Of a stretch of DNA of 64,000 nucleotides, positions 32,851 through 44,157 are shown piece after piece; the first letter of the stretch is position 1, and every line of letters begins with the position of its first letter. Under the pieces are notes generated by a model. That model was not told the DNA's origin and made no database searches. It saw only the letters and a program-made list of their open reading frames with translations. The position numbers were made by a program, and so were the translations under genes. The DNA is taken from NCBI GenBank assembly GCA_022496805.1, contig CM040094.1, forward strand, positions 13,911,501 through 13,975,500. The letters are read 5' to 3'. The stretch comes from Pohlia nutans. Lineage: Eukaryota; Streptophyta; Bryopsida; Bryales; Mniaceae.

Positions 32851-33958
32851 TATTATTTAGAAAGGACCAAATTGTATATAACCAGAATCAATAAAGAAAC
32901 ATGTACGTGGAGATCTATTATAAATTGTAAAAGACAAAAAAAGGGAAGCCTTGGTCCTTTAAGGGTCAATTTTGTAATAAGCCTCAAATTGAGGAAATAC
33001 AATGATACAGAGCGTGGAAAATTGAACACATATTGTACAAATTATCAATGTATAAGCAACTAGCTTTGATAGACCAATTGGCCTGACCATCATTGCAATT
33101 GGCCAGTTTGAAAAAGCACAACAAGGCCGGAGATAAATAGCAGTGTAATTTTATTTTATTTATCTCTTAGAGCATTTTCATCCTTCTTCTTTAATTCATC
33201 TTTCGACCACTATCATCACATTCAAAATTTGGTGTCACAAGCTATTGTTTCTGCGCCTTTGAACCGTTATGTGTTCCTTTACATAGTCAATGAATCAATC
33301 ACAATCAATGTACAGTGGGGTACCAATCAAAATGTCGTTTTCGAAATCGCAGTGAGAGAAATTTCAAGACTGCCAACTTTGAAAGCCTCCCGAGAGCTCA
33401 AACATTGGTATTTTCCCACGAAATGTTTACCACAGCATTATCTGTATGTTAATTATATGTATACCAAATTTCAAGGCCAAAAGATGCACCCACAAAAAGT
33501 TATTCAAAATCTACCAACATTGGTAGCTGTGGAAATTTTTTCACTGCTGCCAACTTTGACAGCCTCCCAGCGTTTGAATTAATTTTTTTTTGCCCTGAAA
33601 TTTTTGGAACAAAAACCTCTTTATGTTAATAACATTTGGTAAAAAATTTCAAGGGAAAAAAATTAATACAAAAAAGATATTAACAATCTACCAACATGTG
33701 TAGTTGTGGGAAACAATGGGGGAAAACCATTTCATTGCTACCAACTTTGACACCCTCCTAACGGTTGAGAAATTGTCTATTTACCATGAAATTTTTGGCA
33801 CAACATGCTCTTTATGATGACAACATTCGTGCCAAATTTCAAGGTCAAAATATTTATACAAAAAAAAATATTTACAATCTACATACGTGTATGTCCTCGT
33901 TTTGCCTCAATCACTGCTTGTAACCTAGAGGGCATAGAATGACATAGTTGAAGGAGCT

Positions 33959-34508
33959 TTAACCCTTTAGCGCGCCGGCGTCCAGAATCTGGACGCCGAA
34001 TGAATTTCAACAGCTCGATTTTTGTAGGTACCGGATGTTTTTCATCCATTTATTTATTTATTTTCATTCTTGTGCTAGTTGAATACCATTTGTACGGTAT
34101 GGATCTTCCAAATAAGATAATGTGAATTTTTGAAAAATTACAAAAGTGATTAATGTCAAGTTCCAATCTTAATTCGAAAAGAAAGACCTTAAATATGATT
34201 TTCCATAGTAAGTAGAATCAAATAATGGAAACCATCCCATCTAGTAGTGCATGTCATTCTAATTTTATTACAATATTTAAAAAAAAAATTGTGTTAATTT
34301 TGGATTTTTAATTGAATTTCAAGAGAAAACCTTGCAAAATTACTTTTAAAATATTAATAATAAATATGATGAATCCAACCGTACAGATGTTATCTACACA
34401 TTGACATTTACAACTTTGTTTTGTACATCAACTCCATTTTCGTTTTTCATCAACCATTTTATAACAAATCTTTGAAAACAGTGTTGAATCGGGACGTTAA
34501 AGGGTTAA
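33959..34508. mobile_element. TTAA MITE nested in the long-arm Tc1
   Basis: Begins TTAACCCTTTAGCGC and ends GGGACGTTAAAGGGTTAA. A perfect 8-bp stem CGGCGTCC/GGACGCCG with loop AGAATCT lies at 33976-33998. It is younger than its Tc1 host. Confidence 0.8.
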
Positions 34509-34598
34509 ACTATTAATTAACCTCCACTCTCTTTCAATAAGTACCTTCAAATCATCTGAATTTTTTGGACATAGTGGGCCATGTTGCACTGCATCTTT

Positions 34599-35425
34599 TT
34601 AAATCTTCCAAAGGTTCTTAATTGGATTGAGATCGGCAGGCCAATCGAACTTCTCCAAAAGATGTGTTTGTCTCCATTCTTCACATACTTTGCTACGATG
34701 GATAGGTGAGCCATCTTCCATGAGCAATCCCTGTGGCACTGTACTCATTAAATGAAGCAACTCGACATTGTAGACCACTTCAACAAAATCCTTAGCAGAA
34801 CGTCTATCTTTGGGCATAAAAACAAGTTGTGACTTTTCCCTCCAACAAATGCACCCCAAATCATCAAAGAAGTTCTCCCACTCTTAAAAGTTGGAACCAT
34901 ACAACTTGATGAATAGCACTCATATGGATTTCTCCAAACATGAACTTGTCTAGAATTTTTTCCAACTTCAAAGGTAGACTCATTTGTCCAAACAACTCTC
35001 TCCCATTCTTTTATAGTCCACCCACAATACTTTTGAGCAAATGCCAATCGTTGAGACATGTGACGATGTGTCAAAAAAGGTTTTTTAACAGCAATTCGAC
35101 TGAAAATGCCACTCTCATGTAAAGCCCTTCGAATAGTCAATCTAGACACTTGAGTAGAACATATATTAGTGATCTCAGAGAGTGTCGAGCGACGATGAGT
35201 TTTTGAGACACGTATAACAGCACGGATATCTCTATCACTAAGCTTTTTAGCATGACTTCCACCACAAGGTTTGCACTTATAGGTTCCATCTTCTCGAAAT
35301 TTCTTCACTACCCTCTGAACTGTTCTAACATGGACTCCAATAATAGTTGCAATGTCAACTTCTGTTTTCCCTACCTCACTCAAACCTACTATACGAGCAC
35401 GAGTTTCCTCTGAAATAGCCATCAC
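34599..35425 (-). pseudogene. Tc1-family transposase, catalytically dead
   Basis: Frames 35425-34748 and 34859-34599 together cover a Tc1-like transposase in two pieces with a frame change near 34800-34850. The N-terminal half has helix-turn-helix units (EVDIATIIGVHVRTVQRVVK). The first catalytic Asp is replaced by Asn (VVWTNEST), the second Asp is kept (LLMEDGSPIH) and the final Glu is replaced by Lys (NPIKNLW). The QSP before DLNPI is missing, so the last spacing is 31 and not 34. Point changes at two of three catalytic sites mean the protein cannot cut DNA. It differs clearly from the other two transposases in the window. Confidence 0.8.
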
Positions 35426-36005
35426 TCAGTGACTATGATCTAGCCTTCACTTAATCACCATGATCCAGCGTCACTCACTGAGCACATATTGAACCTCACT
35501 CAGTCATCAGAAAAAATCTCACATACCATCATCCTGCCATCATCATGCCTCACAGCCTCCCTCACTAAGGAAAAAGCCTCTATCATAGCCTCACTCACTG
35601 CCTCACTGACTCATATACTGAGTAAAAAAAAGCTTCTTCATGCATGTATGGTCTCCAATTTTTAAACAAGTAGAGTCTTTGAGATGTGAAAAGTGCACAC
35701 AACTAAATTTGGCTATCTATGATTTTTTTGAGAAGCGTTTATGATAAGAGATTGCATCACCTAAAAGATTTCAATCTAGAAGCATGATTATATGACATAC
35801 TTCAACAATTTCAATGTCTTTAATAAAAAGTATCTCACAACTACACACATTCGTAGATTGTAAATATTTTTTTTGTATAAATATTTTGACCTTGAAATTT
35901 GGCATGAATTTTGTCATCATAAAGAGCATGTTGTGCCAAAAATTTCATGGAAGATAAACAATTTCTCAACCGTTAGGAGGGTGTCAAAGTTGGTAGCAAT
36001 GAAAC

Positions 36006-36301
36006 ATTAGGAGAAAAATGGGGTCCCAAAGGGGCCCTCTAAGCTTGCTTGTGTTAGGTGAACCGGCTGCCCAAGCACCATTTTCTATGTAAACCCATTG
36101 GTGCAGTCGCTGCCCGCTGACAGCGTCGGAAGCCGCAATGCTGGCAGTGTTGGCAGCGTTGATTGGCGCGACCCACGGAACTGCGCTGCTGGCAGCCACG
36201 GTGGCACTATTGGTGACCTCTTGTAAAGTGCACGGTTTGGCCTAAATTTTTCAGCATGTGCCAAAGGCCAAGGTCCCTTTGTGACTACAGATTTCTCCTA
36301 A
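36006..36301. mobile_element. MITE inside the right arm of the long-arm Tc1
   Basis: Begins ATTAGGAGAAAAATGGGGTC and ends GACTACAGATTTCTCCTAAT. It interrupts arm sequence that is continuous at 36660-36690. The interior is GC-rich with CAGCGTTGGCAG-like repeats. The superfamily is not clear. Confidence 0.55.
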
Positions 36302-37443
36302 TGTGGTTTTCTCCCATTGTTTCCCACAACTACACATGTTGGTAGATTGTTAATATCTTCTTTTTTTATTAATTTTTTGGCCTTGAAATTTTAACCATAT
36401 GTTATTAACATAATGAGGTTTTTGTTCCAAGAATTTCTTGGCAAACGAAACGTAATTCAATCTTTGAGAGGCTATCAAAGTTGGCAGCAGTGAAAAACTT
36501 TCCGCAACAGCTACAAATGTTGGTAGGTTATAAATAACTTTTTTTTGGTGAATCTTTTGGCCTTGAAATTTGGCATGGTTGTTTTTATCATAAAGATCAT
36601 GCTGTGCCAAAAATTCTACGGTAAATAGACAATTTCTCAACCGTTGGGAGGGTGTCAAAGTTGGTAGCAATGAAATGGTTTTCCCCCATTTTTTCCCACA
36701 ACTACACATGTTGGTAGATTGTTAATATCTTTTTTTGTATTAATTTTTTGCCCTTGAAAGTTTTTACCATATGTTATTAACATAAAGAGGTTTTTGTTCC
36801 AAAAATTTCATGGCAAAAAAAAAAAAAATTCAAACTTTGGGAGGTTGTCAAAGTTGGCAGCAGTGAAAAAATTTCCACAACTACCAATGTTGGTAGATTT
36901 TGAATAACTTTTTGTGGGTGCATCTTTTGGCCTTGAAATTTGGCATACATATAATTAACTTACAGATAATGCTTTGGTTAAATTTTCGTGGGAAAATACC
37001 AATTTTTGAGCTCTCGGGAGGCTTTCAAAGTTGGCAGTCTTGAAATTTTTCTCACTGCGATTTCAAAAACGATATTTTGATTGGTACCCCACTGTACTGT
37101 ACAGTACACCCATTTCTTTCATGTTTGGTTTCCGTAGGGAAATGCTTTCTCTTGGTATAAAATGTGTGAACCATGGTTTATCTGGTACAAGGACCAGGAC
37201 ATGTCTTTGCAACTGAGCTTGTATTCCACGCCATCTACACCACGTATTTTGCCGGGGTCAGATTTCTGAAGCAACCGGCTCTTCATGCCTTCAGTTGCTT
37301 CCAAAAAATCAGGTCTATCACAAACATGACATTCTTGAAAAGAGTACAAATTACCTGTAAGGTTGATTGCCCTAAAACCACCAACTTAAGCAATTTGTGT
37401 ATTTTAAGCAATGATATGTTTGGTGATTTTTTTTTTTTCATTT

Positions 37444-37820
37444 GAGTTATCCGTAAAGTCCATCAAATTTTGAAGAAGATACCATGAATTTTGCTTTATT
37501 ATATTCTTATTTCTTCACTCCAAATAGTTAGAAGGTGTGGAAGATCTTGGTGGTTTATCATTATTAGGTGTGTAAGAGGTGTGTAAGAACTTGGTGGTCT
37601 TCAAAAGTTTTCAAAAGTTTTTAGCACCAAGAAAGGAACCAAAAAACTTTTGAAAACTTTTGAAGACCACCAAGCTCTTACACACCTCTTACACACTTAA
37701 TAATGATAGACCACCAAAATCTTTCACACCTTCTAATTATTTGGAGTGAAGAAATAAGAGTATAATAAAGCATAATTCTTTGTTGATTCTTCAAATCCAA
37801 GGTGACTTTACGGATAACTC
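37444..37820. mobile_element. 377-bp foldback element
   Basis: Two arms of about 175 bp (from GAGTTATCCGTAAAGTC at 37444, inverse ending 37820) are near-exact inverse copies around a short spacer near 37622-37645. The ends match 11420-11774. A transcript would fold into one long hairpin. Confidence 0.75.
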
Positions 37821-38108
37821 CATTCTATGGAAGATATGACAAGGAATGCATATTTTTCCACGATTTTATTCTCAATATTGAAATTGATACAAATTTTAAA
37901 AGAGGAAAGAACACCGACACTCAATGGCAACAAACAGGTTCCCCATGATCACACCATGTGGTACTAATTTTTACTCATAATGATATCCAAAACCATCGAC
38001 TACATTTTCGCAATGCTTGACATGCCATTGAATTGGTTTACTTTCAAGAATAATGAAATTAGTGGTTTTGAGTCTCAATTGTGGTGAACCCAAGAAAATT
38101 CTACATGT

Positions 38109-38277
38109 AACACTTGTTTCGTTAAAAGTGCATATAGCCATGTGCACTATTTTTATGTAACGTACATTCACTTTTGGCACTTTATAGGTAAAATATGACT
38201 ACACTTTTTTCAAACATAGAAAATTTTAGCATGTGCTCTTTGTATATGGCATGTGCACTTTTAACGAAACAAGTGTT
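38109..38277. mobile_element. 169-bp MITE with ATGT target duplication
   Basis: The 24-bp perfect ends begin AACACTTGTTTCGTTAAAAG. ATGT flanks both sides (38105-38108, 38278-38281). The uninterrupted host at 42930 has a single ATGT, so a 4-bp duplication is directly visible. Confidence 0.75.
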
Positions 38278-38322
38278 ATGTCATAATTGGAGGAGGTGGT
38301 GGTTTTAGAGCAACGAATGTTA

Positions 38323-40318
38323 TTGTGCATAATAATATTTTATTTTTCTCTCAAGATAACTTTTTGGCTCTTGTAAGTTCTCCATCAAAGGTACTTAAAA
38401 AGGTATATGGTGCAATTGATGTTGTTTCTTTTTTTTCTTCGAGCCCAGTTTTGGATGCATGGAGTAGAAGATTTGAAGTCATTGTTCAAGTGTTTAGTTA
38501 TAGGAAGAAAGCAACCTGTGAGCCGTCGAAACGGCTCACGAGCCACGGTAATATATTTACCGTGGCATTTGGTAAAATCTACGTTTTTATATTGTTTATT
38601 TGGTTGGTTTTGCATTTGTGGGGTTTTCGTGTGTTTTGATCGTGAATTTTAGTGCGTGATTAGTAAAATGACGTGGTCCATGATTTAAGCATTTTAGGAG
38701 TGATTTATATTATTAGGAATCGTTTGAGGGGTCGAATTGCAAGTATTTTGCAAATAGGGGTACTAGCGAATGTGGATTTCCTTTAGAATTAGACTATTTA
38801 TTAGTCTAGGTTTTAGCGTAGGACATGGCCATGGGGGCCAAATTAGGTAGAAAGGTGTAAGTCCTAGTTTAGAATAGAGGTTAAACGGTTGTAAGATAGG
38901 AAGTATTAGGTTAGTGTGGCCGCGGCGAAAGGATGAAAATCAAGGGATGGAGGCGCGACACGGATGAAGATGAAGATGAAGATGAAGGCGAAGATGAAGA
39001 TGAAGATGAAGGCGAAGATGAAGATGAAGATGAAGGCGAAGATGAAGATGAAAATGAAGATGTTTGGATGATGGCCATGGTTGAGATCCCTAGGGGTCGT
39101 TCAAACCTTGAGGGTGAGAGTTCTTTTGAGGAGTGGGGGTAGTAGGAGAGAGAGAGAGGAGGACAAAGAGGAGGTAGTAGGGTTAGAAAAACAACCGCAT
39201 CTTTGATGCGAGATTGTTCGCAACTTAGGAAGGATTTTGCAATGAGTTTTTGGGAGATGATAGGTTAACAAGTAAAGTTTCCATAGCCACAAAAATCTAG
39301 AGGTTTGGAGTAGAAATGAGGAAGTTGTGACCGTCGGAGTGGAAGAAGGACCGCTGTCATTCAAGTTGAGGGCAACAACTTTGAAGGGCGAGATCTCCCT
39401 AACCCTTTAGAGTTTTGAGCCGAAACTTGAGAAGTTGGTGTATCAATAGGTTTTCTTTCTAAAAAAACCATGCAAGTGTGATTTGAAGCGAAGGTGAACA
39501 AGTGGTGGTCGATCAAACACGAGGAGGTCAGCTGCCGCAAGAATTGGGAGTAGACACTTTGGGGCTCGAGATCTTCCAATCTGTAAGAGCTTTCTTGGTA
39601 ATTTTTGTTGGAGCTAGAGGCAGTTTAAGTCTTTTCAATGGTGGCCAAGAATTGTATTGTTTGAGTTTGAGACGAAGACGTGGCGGCCGATCAAGCGCAA
39701 GGAGGTCAACTGCCGCATGTTTTGAGAGCAGTCACTTTGGCGCTCAATATCTCTCAATTGGTGAGAGCTTTTCAAGTATTTTTTCCAAGAGCTGAAGGTT
39801 CATGAAGTCTTCTACAACATACTTGAAGATGAATTGCTTTAGAGCGGTAAAAAGTATTTGGCAAGCATCTAAGTGCTCGGGGGTCAGCTGCCCCTACTAG
39901 GTGTTGGTCTCTCTCTTTGTATTTGCCTTATTGAATACTCATTGCAATTTCTTAGATAAATGATTGTTGTCAATGCCATTGATGTAAATGAGGAGTATTT
40001 TGTCTTAGGTTTAAAGTCCATTGACTTGGTGCTAGGGTCTCATCCTCTATCTATTGGTCCATCGTATGGTGTCTTCACCTCCATGGGGTGAATTGCTCAT
40101 AGTTCCACACGAAGATAACCCAACAATTAAGTTACGTTTTCTTCCATTTATCTCACTAATCTCAGAGTCTAAAAATAGTAATATGTGGTTTTTGATTCAT
40201 TAAAGTCCATGCTTGGAAGGCGTTAGAGGTCCCTACACCCCCTCTTGGCCCAACTTGTAATACTTTGACCGCCGGTTGGTCAAAGTGCTCACACAACCAA
40301 TGGTTAACTTATGATGTG
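38323..40318. other. Intergenic, possible old retroelement remnants
   Basis: An imperfect direct repeat of about 115 bp (39500-39615 and 39665-39785, sharing GAGGTCA-CTGCCGCA and CACTTTGG-GCTC) suggests degraded mobile DNA. No gene is recognised. Confidence 0.35.
38955..39062 (+). repeat. GATGAAGATGAAGGCGAA minisatellite
   Basis: About six 18-24 bp units of GATGAA/GGCGAA. They open a 69-codon Asp/Glu frame at 38933-39142 that is a by-product of the repeat. Confidence 0.85.
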
Positions 40319-40555
40319 TTAATCCCTAAAGGTTTTTGCGAACAGAAAGAGCATATACGTATCTATGTACTCTTATTTTTAGTAATTACATAGCTATTTG
40401 AAAAAATTGCAAAAAAAATCAGAGAGACAAAACTAGTTCACTTCTGCCCTGAGGAAAAAATTTCATCATCAAAATCAACTTTTCGTCGCTTGTTTCTTTG
40501 AAGGTATACAAACTGCACAGTAGTATAAAATAGAGCAAAAACCTTTAGGGGTTAA
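40319..40555. mobile_element. TTAA-flanked MITE
   Basis: Begins TTAATCCCTAAAGGTTTTTG and ends CAAAAACCTTTAGGGGTTAA, near-perfect 20-bp inverse ends. It shares its right TTAA with the next element. Confidence 0.75.
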
Positions 40556-40893
40556 CCATTAAAAGCCCAAAGGGTATTTGACAAAACATAAATCTGTTAT
40601 AATGTGTGCTTTCCATATGTTTGATGAATTTTGGTTCAATAAACAAAGTGTAGGGCATCATCTTTGTAAATTTTCAAAAATGTCAAATTTCCAAAAATAA
40701 CTTTTGATTTTTTTTATAATGAATTTAAAAGCATTCACTCAAATTCCACTAGAGAGAATTGCGTTGAAAATTAGACTTGATGTAGTATTTTAAATATTAT
40801 TTATTTGTTCAGAAACATATATTTTTTGTTTCGGGCAGCCCGTTAGATTTGGGCAGTGGCTAGAAAATGATTGTTTAAGCTTTTAGGAGTTAA
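40552..40893. mobile_element. TTAA-flanked MITE
   Basis: Begins TTAACCATTAAAAGCCCAAA and ends TTAAGCTTTTAGGAGTTAA. The left TTAA is shared with 40319-40555. Confidence 0.65.
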
Positions 40894-40987
40894 GAGATTA
40901 GGAAAGTTTGTAAACTTTCTTTAGAATCAAATACAAAATGATTTGTGATATTTGGGGCCTTTTGAGTATAGTGAAAGGCGCGGTGTG

Positions 40988-41569
40988 TTAATCCCTAATT
41001 ACCCATGCGTCCATTTTTTGAACGATGTACGTATTCATCCAATTTTCTCATCTATAATGCATTTTTTGTAGTGTGGATTTTTTACTATAGATTTTATGGG
41101 AAGTTAGCTTTATGCATGTGTGATCCCATTAGAAAAGGGATGCTTTATGAAATTTTGATGCCTAATTTTATGTTGCGTTGATTCATCCAAAAAATTAAAA
41201 TCTTAGTTCAAAATAGTTCAAAAGTGCTTTTGAAAAGGTCAACTCATAAAATTAAGCAACCAAAAAATCTCCAAAAATCACAACACTTAGAGTATTACAT
41301 TTCAAGCCATCATAGCAAATTTCATCTACAAATTGTCAATATCTTGTTTGTAATTGAACTACAAATAAATTTGAAATTTTTGTTCAAATTTTATACAAAA
41401 TATTGGTGATAGCAATCATAGATCTAACTACATGAATAGAATCTAAAATTCATAAGGTACAACTTTTATTCATACATCAAGTTCAAAACATCCCTCTTAG
41501 TTGCATTTTATGATGCATCTTTTGCAAAACTACCCAATTTGGAGAGGACTATAGGCATTTAGGAGTTAA
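40988..41569. mobile_element. TTAA-flanked MITE
   Basis: Begins TTAATCCCTAATTACCCATG and ends GGCATTTAGGAGTTAA. It is a close relative of 9346-9911 and 992-1959 (inverted). Confidence 0.7.
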
Positions 41570-42357
41570 CCCTTAACCCTTTTATTAGTGCCTAGGGTAT
41601 TGTAGCTGCGTGCACTAGATTTCAATAGTTTTTCCACTGTGATTGATTCATTCAAAAATAGATTGGATTAAATTAGAAAGTAACCGTACAAGTGTATTAT
41701 CAACCGGAGTGGAGACAATTTGCCAAAATTAGAGAATCATTCAATGGTGGGATTGCAAGATTATAGTATGTTTTTGAACTATATAATCCACACTCAAAAA
41801 TGAGATTTTGGAGGGTGTGCGACTTCAAAGTCAAATAGAATTTGGATTAAATTTTCTAAAATGAAAGTGATGCGGTTCAACAATGCCCTATGTCCACCTC
41901 TCTAGTGCAATCTTTTATATCAAGAATGGACTTAGACATAATTAATGTGAATTTTATAAATGAGAGTGACTTATCCATGTACGGTTTAGAATAAAAATTT
42001 ATATAATAGAAATTAAAAGAAGTTGGTACATTGATCAAGATCAAAATACATACACTATTGGATCATCAACAAGAGAACACAATTCAAAATAAAACACAAG
42101 ATAACAAACTTCCAAACACTAGAAATATAGCATAGTACATGCACTATATTTGTAAGCATTTACAATATTTTGGTGTTTTGAACATAGGTATTTTGATAGT
42201 TGCACAACTCCAAATTGAAATTTTCTTTTTTAAAAAGATATGTATTATAAATCTCCAAGTTTTAACTTCACAATTCAAATTTCAAATTTTCTCTGATTTT
42301 TTGTTATTTGCATTTCCGACACTCTAGTGATCAAAATGTGGTCAACTAGGCACTAAG
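41566..42357. mobile_element. TTAA MITE, decayed right end
   Basis: Begins at TTAACCC (41566 or 41573) and continues TTAGTGCCTAGGGTATTGTA as in 8843-9349. The right end CAACTAGGCACTAAGAG keeps the inverse repeat but has lost TTAA. Confidence 0.6.
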
Positions 42358-42577
42358 AGCATGGTCTGCAACAGTCATTTACCACTCACCAACTTTATTT
42401 CTGGATGATAAAGTACCTCTTATGGTGTGAAGTTTGATATTTGCACACCAAATATTGTCAATATAGTAAGGCGTAGTTCTCACATCAAGCACTTTGTCTT
42501 ATTCTCTAACAAGACCATCATCTGAAAAGTTGGGTCACACTATTTTGGTGTCATTTTGACACCAAAGGCCGCATATA

Positions 42578-42976
42578 AGGTTGGATAACCTATTACCACC
42601 AACTTAAGCAATATGACCTATTTTTGGCAATGCTAAATTCCCAAAATAAATATGACTGCATACGAAATAGGTTTTGATGAGGATTGTAAAAATTTGCAAC
42701 ATCTAATTCGCATTTGTCAATTTTATACAAAATTTCAAAGTGGAAAGTAACCTTTTACCCATACATCACATACCAATTTCCTAAGTTCACACTTTGTTGT
42801 TCCTAAATCCGCTTGTGAGCTAACCCAAAATCACCAGCTATTTCTTCGCAATTCTTGGCATGGCATTGGTCTACTTGAATAGTGAAATTGGTGGTTTTGG
42901 GTCTCAATTGTGGTGGCTCCAAGAAAGTTGTACATGTCATAATTGGGGGAGGTGGTGGTAATAGGTTATCCAACCC
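42578..42976. mobile_element. TA MITE (AGGTWGGATG family), best-preserved ends
   Basis: Ends AGGTTGGATAACCTATTACC and GGTAATAGGTTATCCAACCC, 24-bp inverse match with one mismatch, TA on both sides. It serves as the uninterrupted reference for the copy at 37360. Confidence 0.8.
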
Positions 42977-43517
42977 TAGGTCATTCTAGTTTCATTTTCT
43001 CCATACTAGGTTGGTATAGAGGATGGCATCTTAATTGCATTTCAATGCACCATCATGGCACCATGTTCACCTCCCTTTAAGTTCCTCATGATGCTCACAC
43101 TTTACGAAGTTAATTTCAGTAAATTTATTCTCCACCATTATGATTGTTCAATGTAGTGACAAACGTAGTAGTAGTAGTATGTAATTGATTGATGCACTCC
43201 ATTCCAAGCAAGCTTGGTGACAATTGCTACGGAAGTTTTCTTTTCTCACACACCATCTTGCACGTGAACTTGCTGCACAATGACCAACAGCTGGCCATGC
43301 TCTAGAGGATTAAACGCCACAAGTGGTGACCTCAGTATCTCTGAATGCATGCACTCACTGAAAATTCTGAGTGCATGCATGCTCAGACACGTGATTGGGT
43401 GGGTTCCCAACGAATAGTAATATAATAAGAGAATTGACGAAAGCACTGACCTTCCTGACAGTGGTTTACTCTGCCGAGCTCACGGCATCATTTCCACGGC
43501 ATCATTTCCCTGTCAAG
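42977..43517. other. Intergenic, no gene seen
   Basis: AT-rich DNA with short inverted GAATGCATGCACTCA / TGAGTGCATGCATGC repeats near 43340-43382. No coding region is supported. Confidence 0.35.
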
Positions 43518-43830
43518 CAGTGATCTCAAAACTGGCTAAAATTAGCTGGATTTCTACCCCAAAAAAATGGGGCTGCTAAACATACAAAGAAAGAAAATGA
43601 AAGACATTTTATAATGTAGCGAGAATGCTCATCATGAGATAAATTTGTAGCAACTTCATGAGGTGATATCCGCAGATATCATCATGGTATCACCTTAACA
43701 TATCAAAGGTAATGATGGATATTGTAGAGGTATCATGAGTATTGTATGCATTGGTTAGCAAAAGTAGATACCATTTATGTGGGAGGTCGCATAATGTTCT
43801 AAATGTCATAAAGTGGTTCTGAGATCACTG
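43518..43830. mobile_element. hAT-like MITE with 8-bp duplication
   Basis: Starts CAGTGATCTCAAAACTGGC and ends GGTTCTGAGATCACTG. CTGTCAAG flanks both sides (43510-43517, 43831-43838). CAGTG ends and 8-bp duplications are typical of hAT. Other copies are at 46779 and 57191. Confidence 0.85.
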
Positions 43831-44157
43831 CTGTCAAGCAAAGAGCGGGAAGATTCCACAACAATTAGAAGTGATAAATTGATTGAGGTAGGCAGAACAG
43901 GAGGATACCTACCAGTCTCAAACTTACTTAGATAGTTAGAAATAAATAGTCCAGAATGCTTCTCAATACATTCAGACCACTGACACAAAAATAATGCAGT
44001 TTTCACCTCTCGGTCACACGAAATGCCATAAATTCTGCCTCCAGAATTATCCTCGCTGCGTGTCAATCAGTGCCCAGCTTCAATGAGACAGGTTCAGAAA
44101 GTAAGCAGCAACAATTCCAGAAACTAAATAAGTGGAAGGCTTGAATTAATGGTGAAC

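Larger units (their letters stand above)
33313..37094 (-). mobile_element. Tc1 element with very long inverted terminal repeats
   Basis: Ends CAGTGGGGTACCAATCAAAA and inverse, with TA at 33311-33312 and 37095-37096. The left arm (33313 to about 33893) is repeated inverted at the right (about 35845-37094, enlarged by local duplication and the insert at 36006). The transposase pseudogene lies between the arms. A TTAA MITE is nested at 33959-34508. Confidence 0.8.
37360..38320. mobile_element. TA MITE (AGGTWGGATG family) holding two inserts
   Basis: The left end AGGTTGATTGCCCTAAAACC follows TA at 37358-37359. The right end GGTTTTAGAGCAACGAATG precedes TA at 38321-38322. Internal sequence matches the copy at 42578-42976 except for the inserts at 37444-37820 and 38109-38277. 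Confidence 0.65.

Noticed and set aside
33229..33582. 117-codon frame, and a similar one at 36350-36709
   Set aside because: Both lie in the repeated arms of the long-arm Tc1 and translate the same non-coding repeat.
38933..39142. 69-codon acidic protein
   Set aside because: The frame is an artefact of a GATGAAGAT minisatellite and has no flanking coding support.
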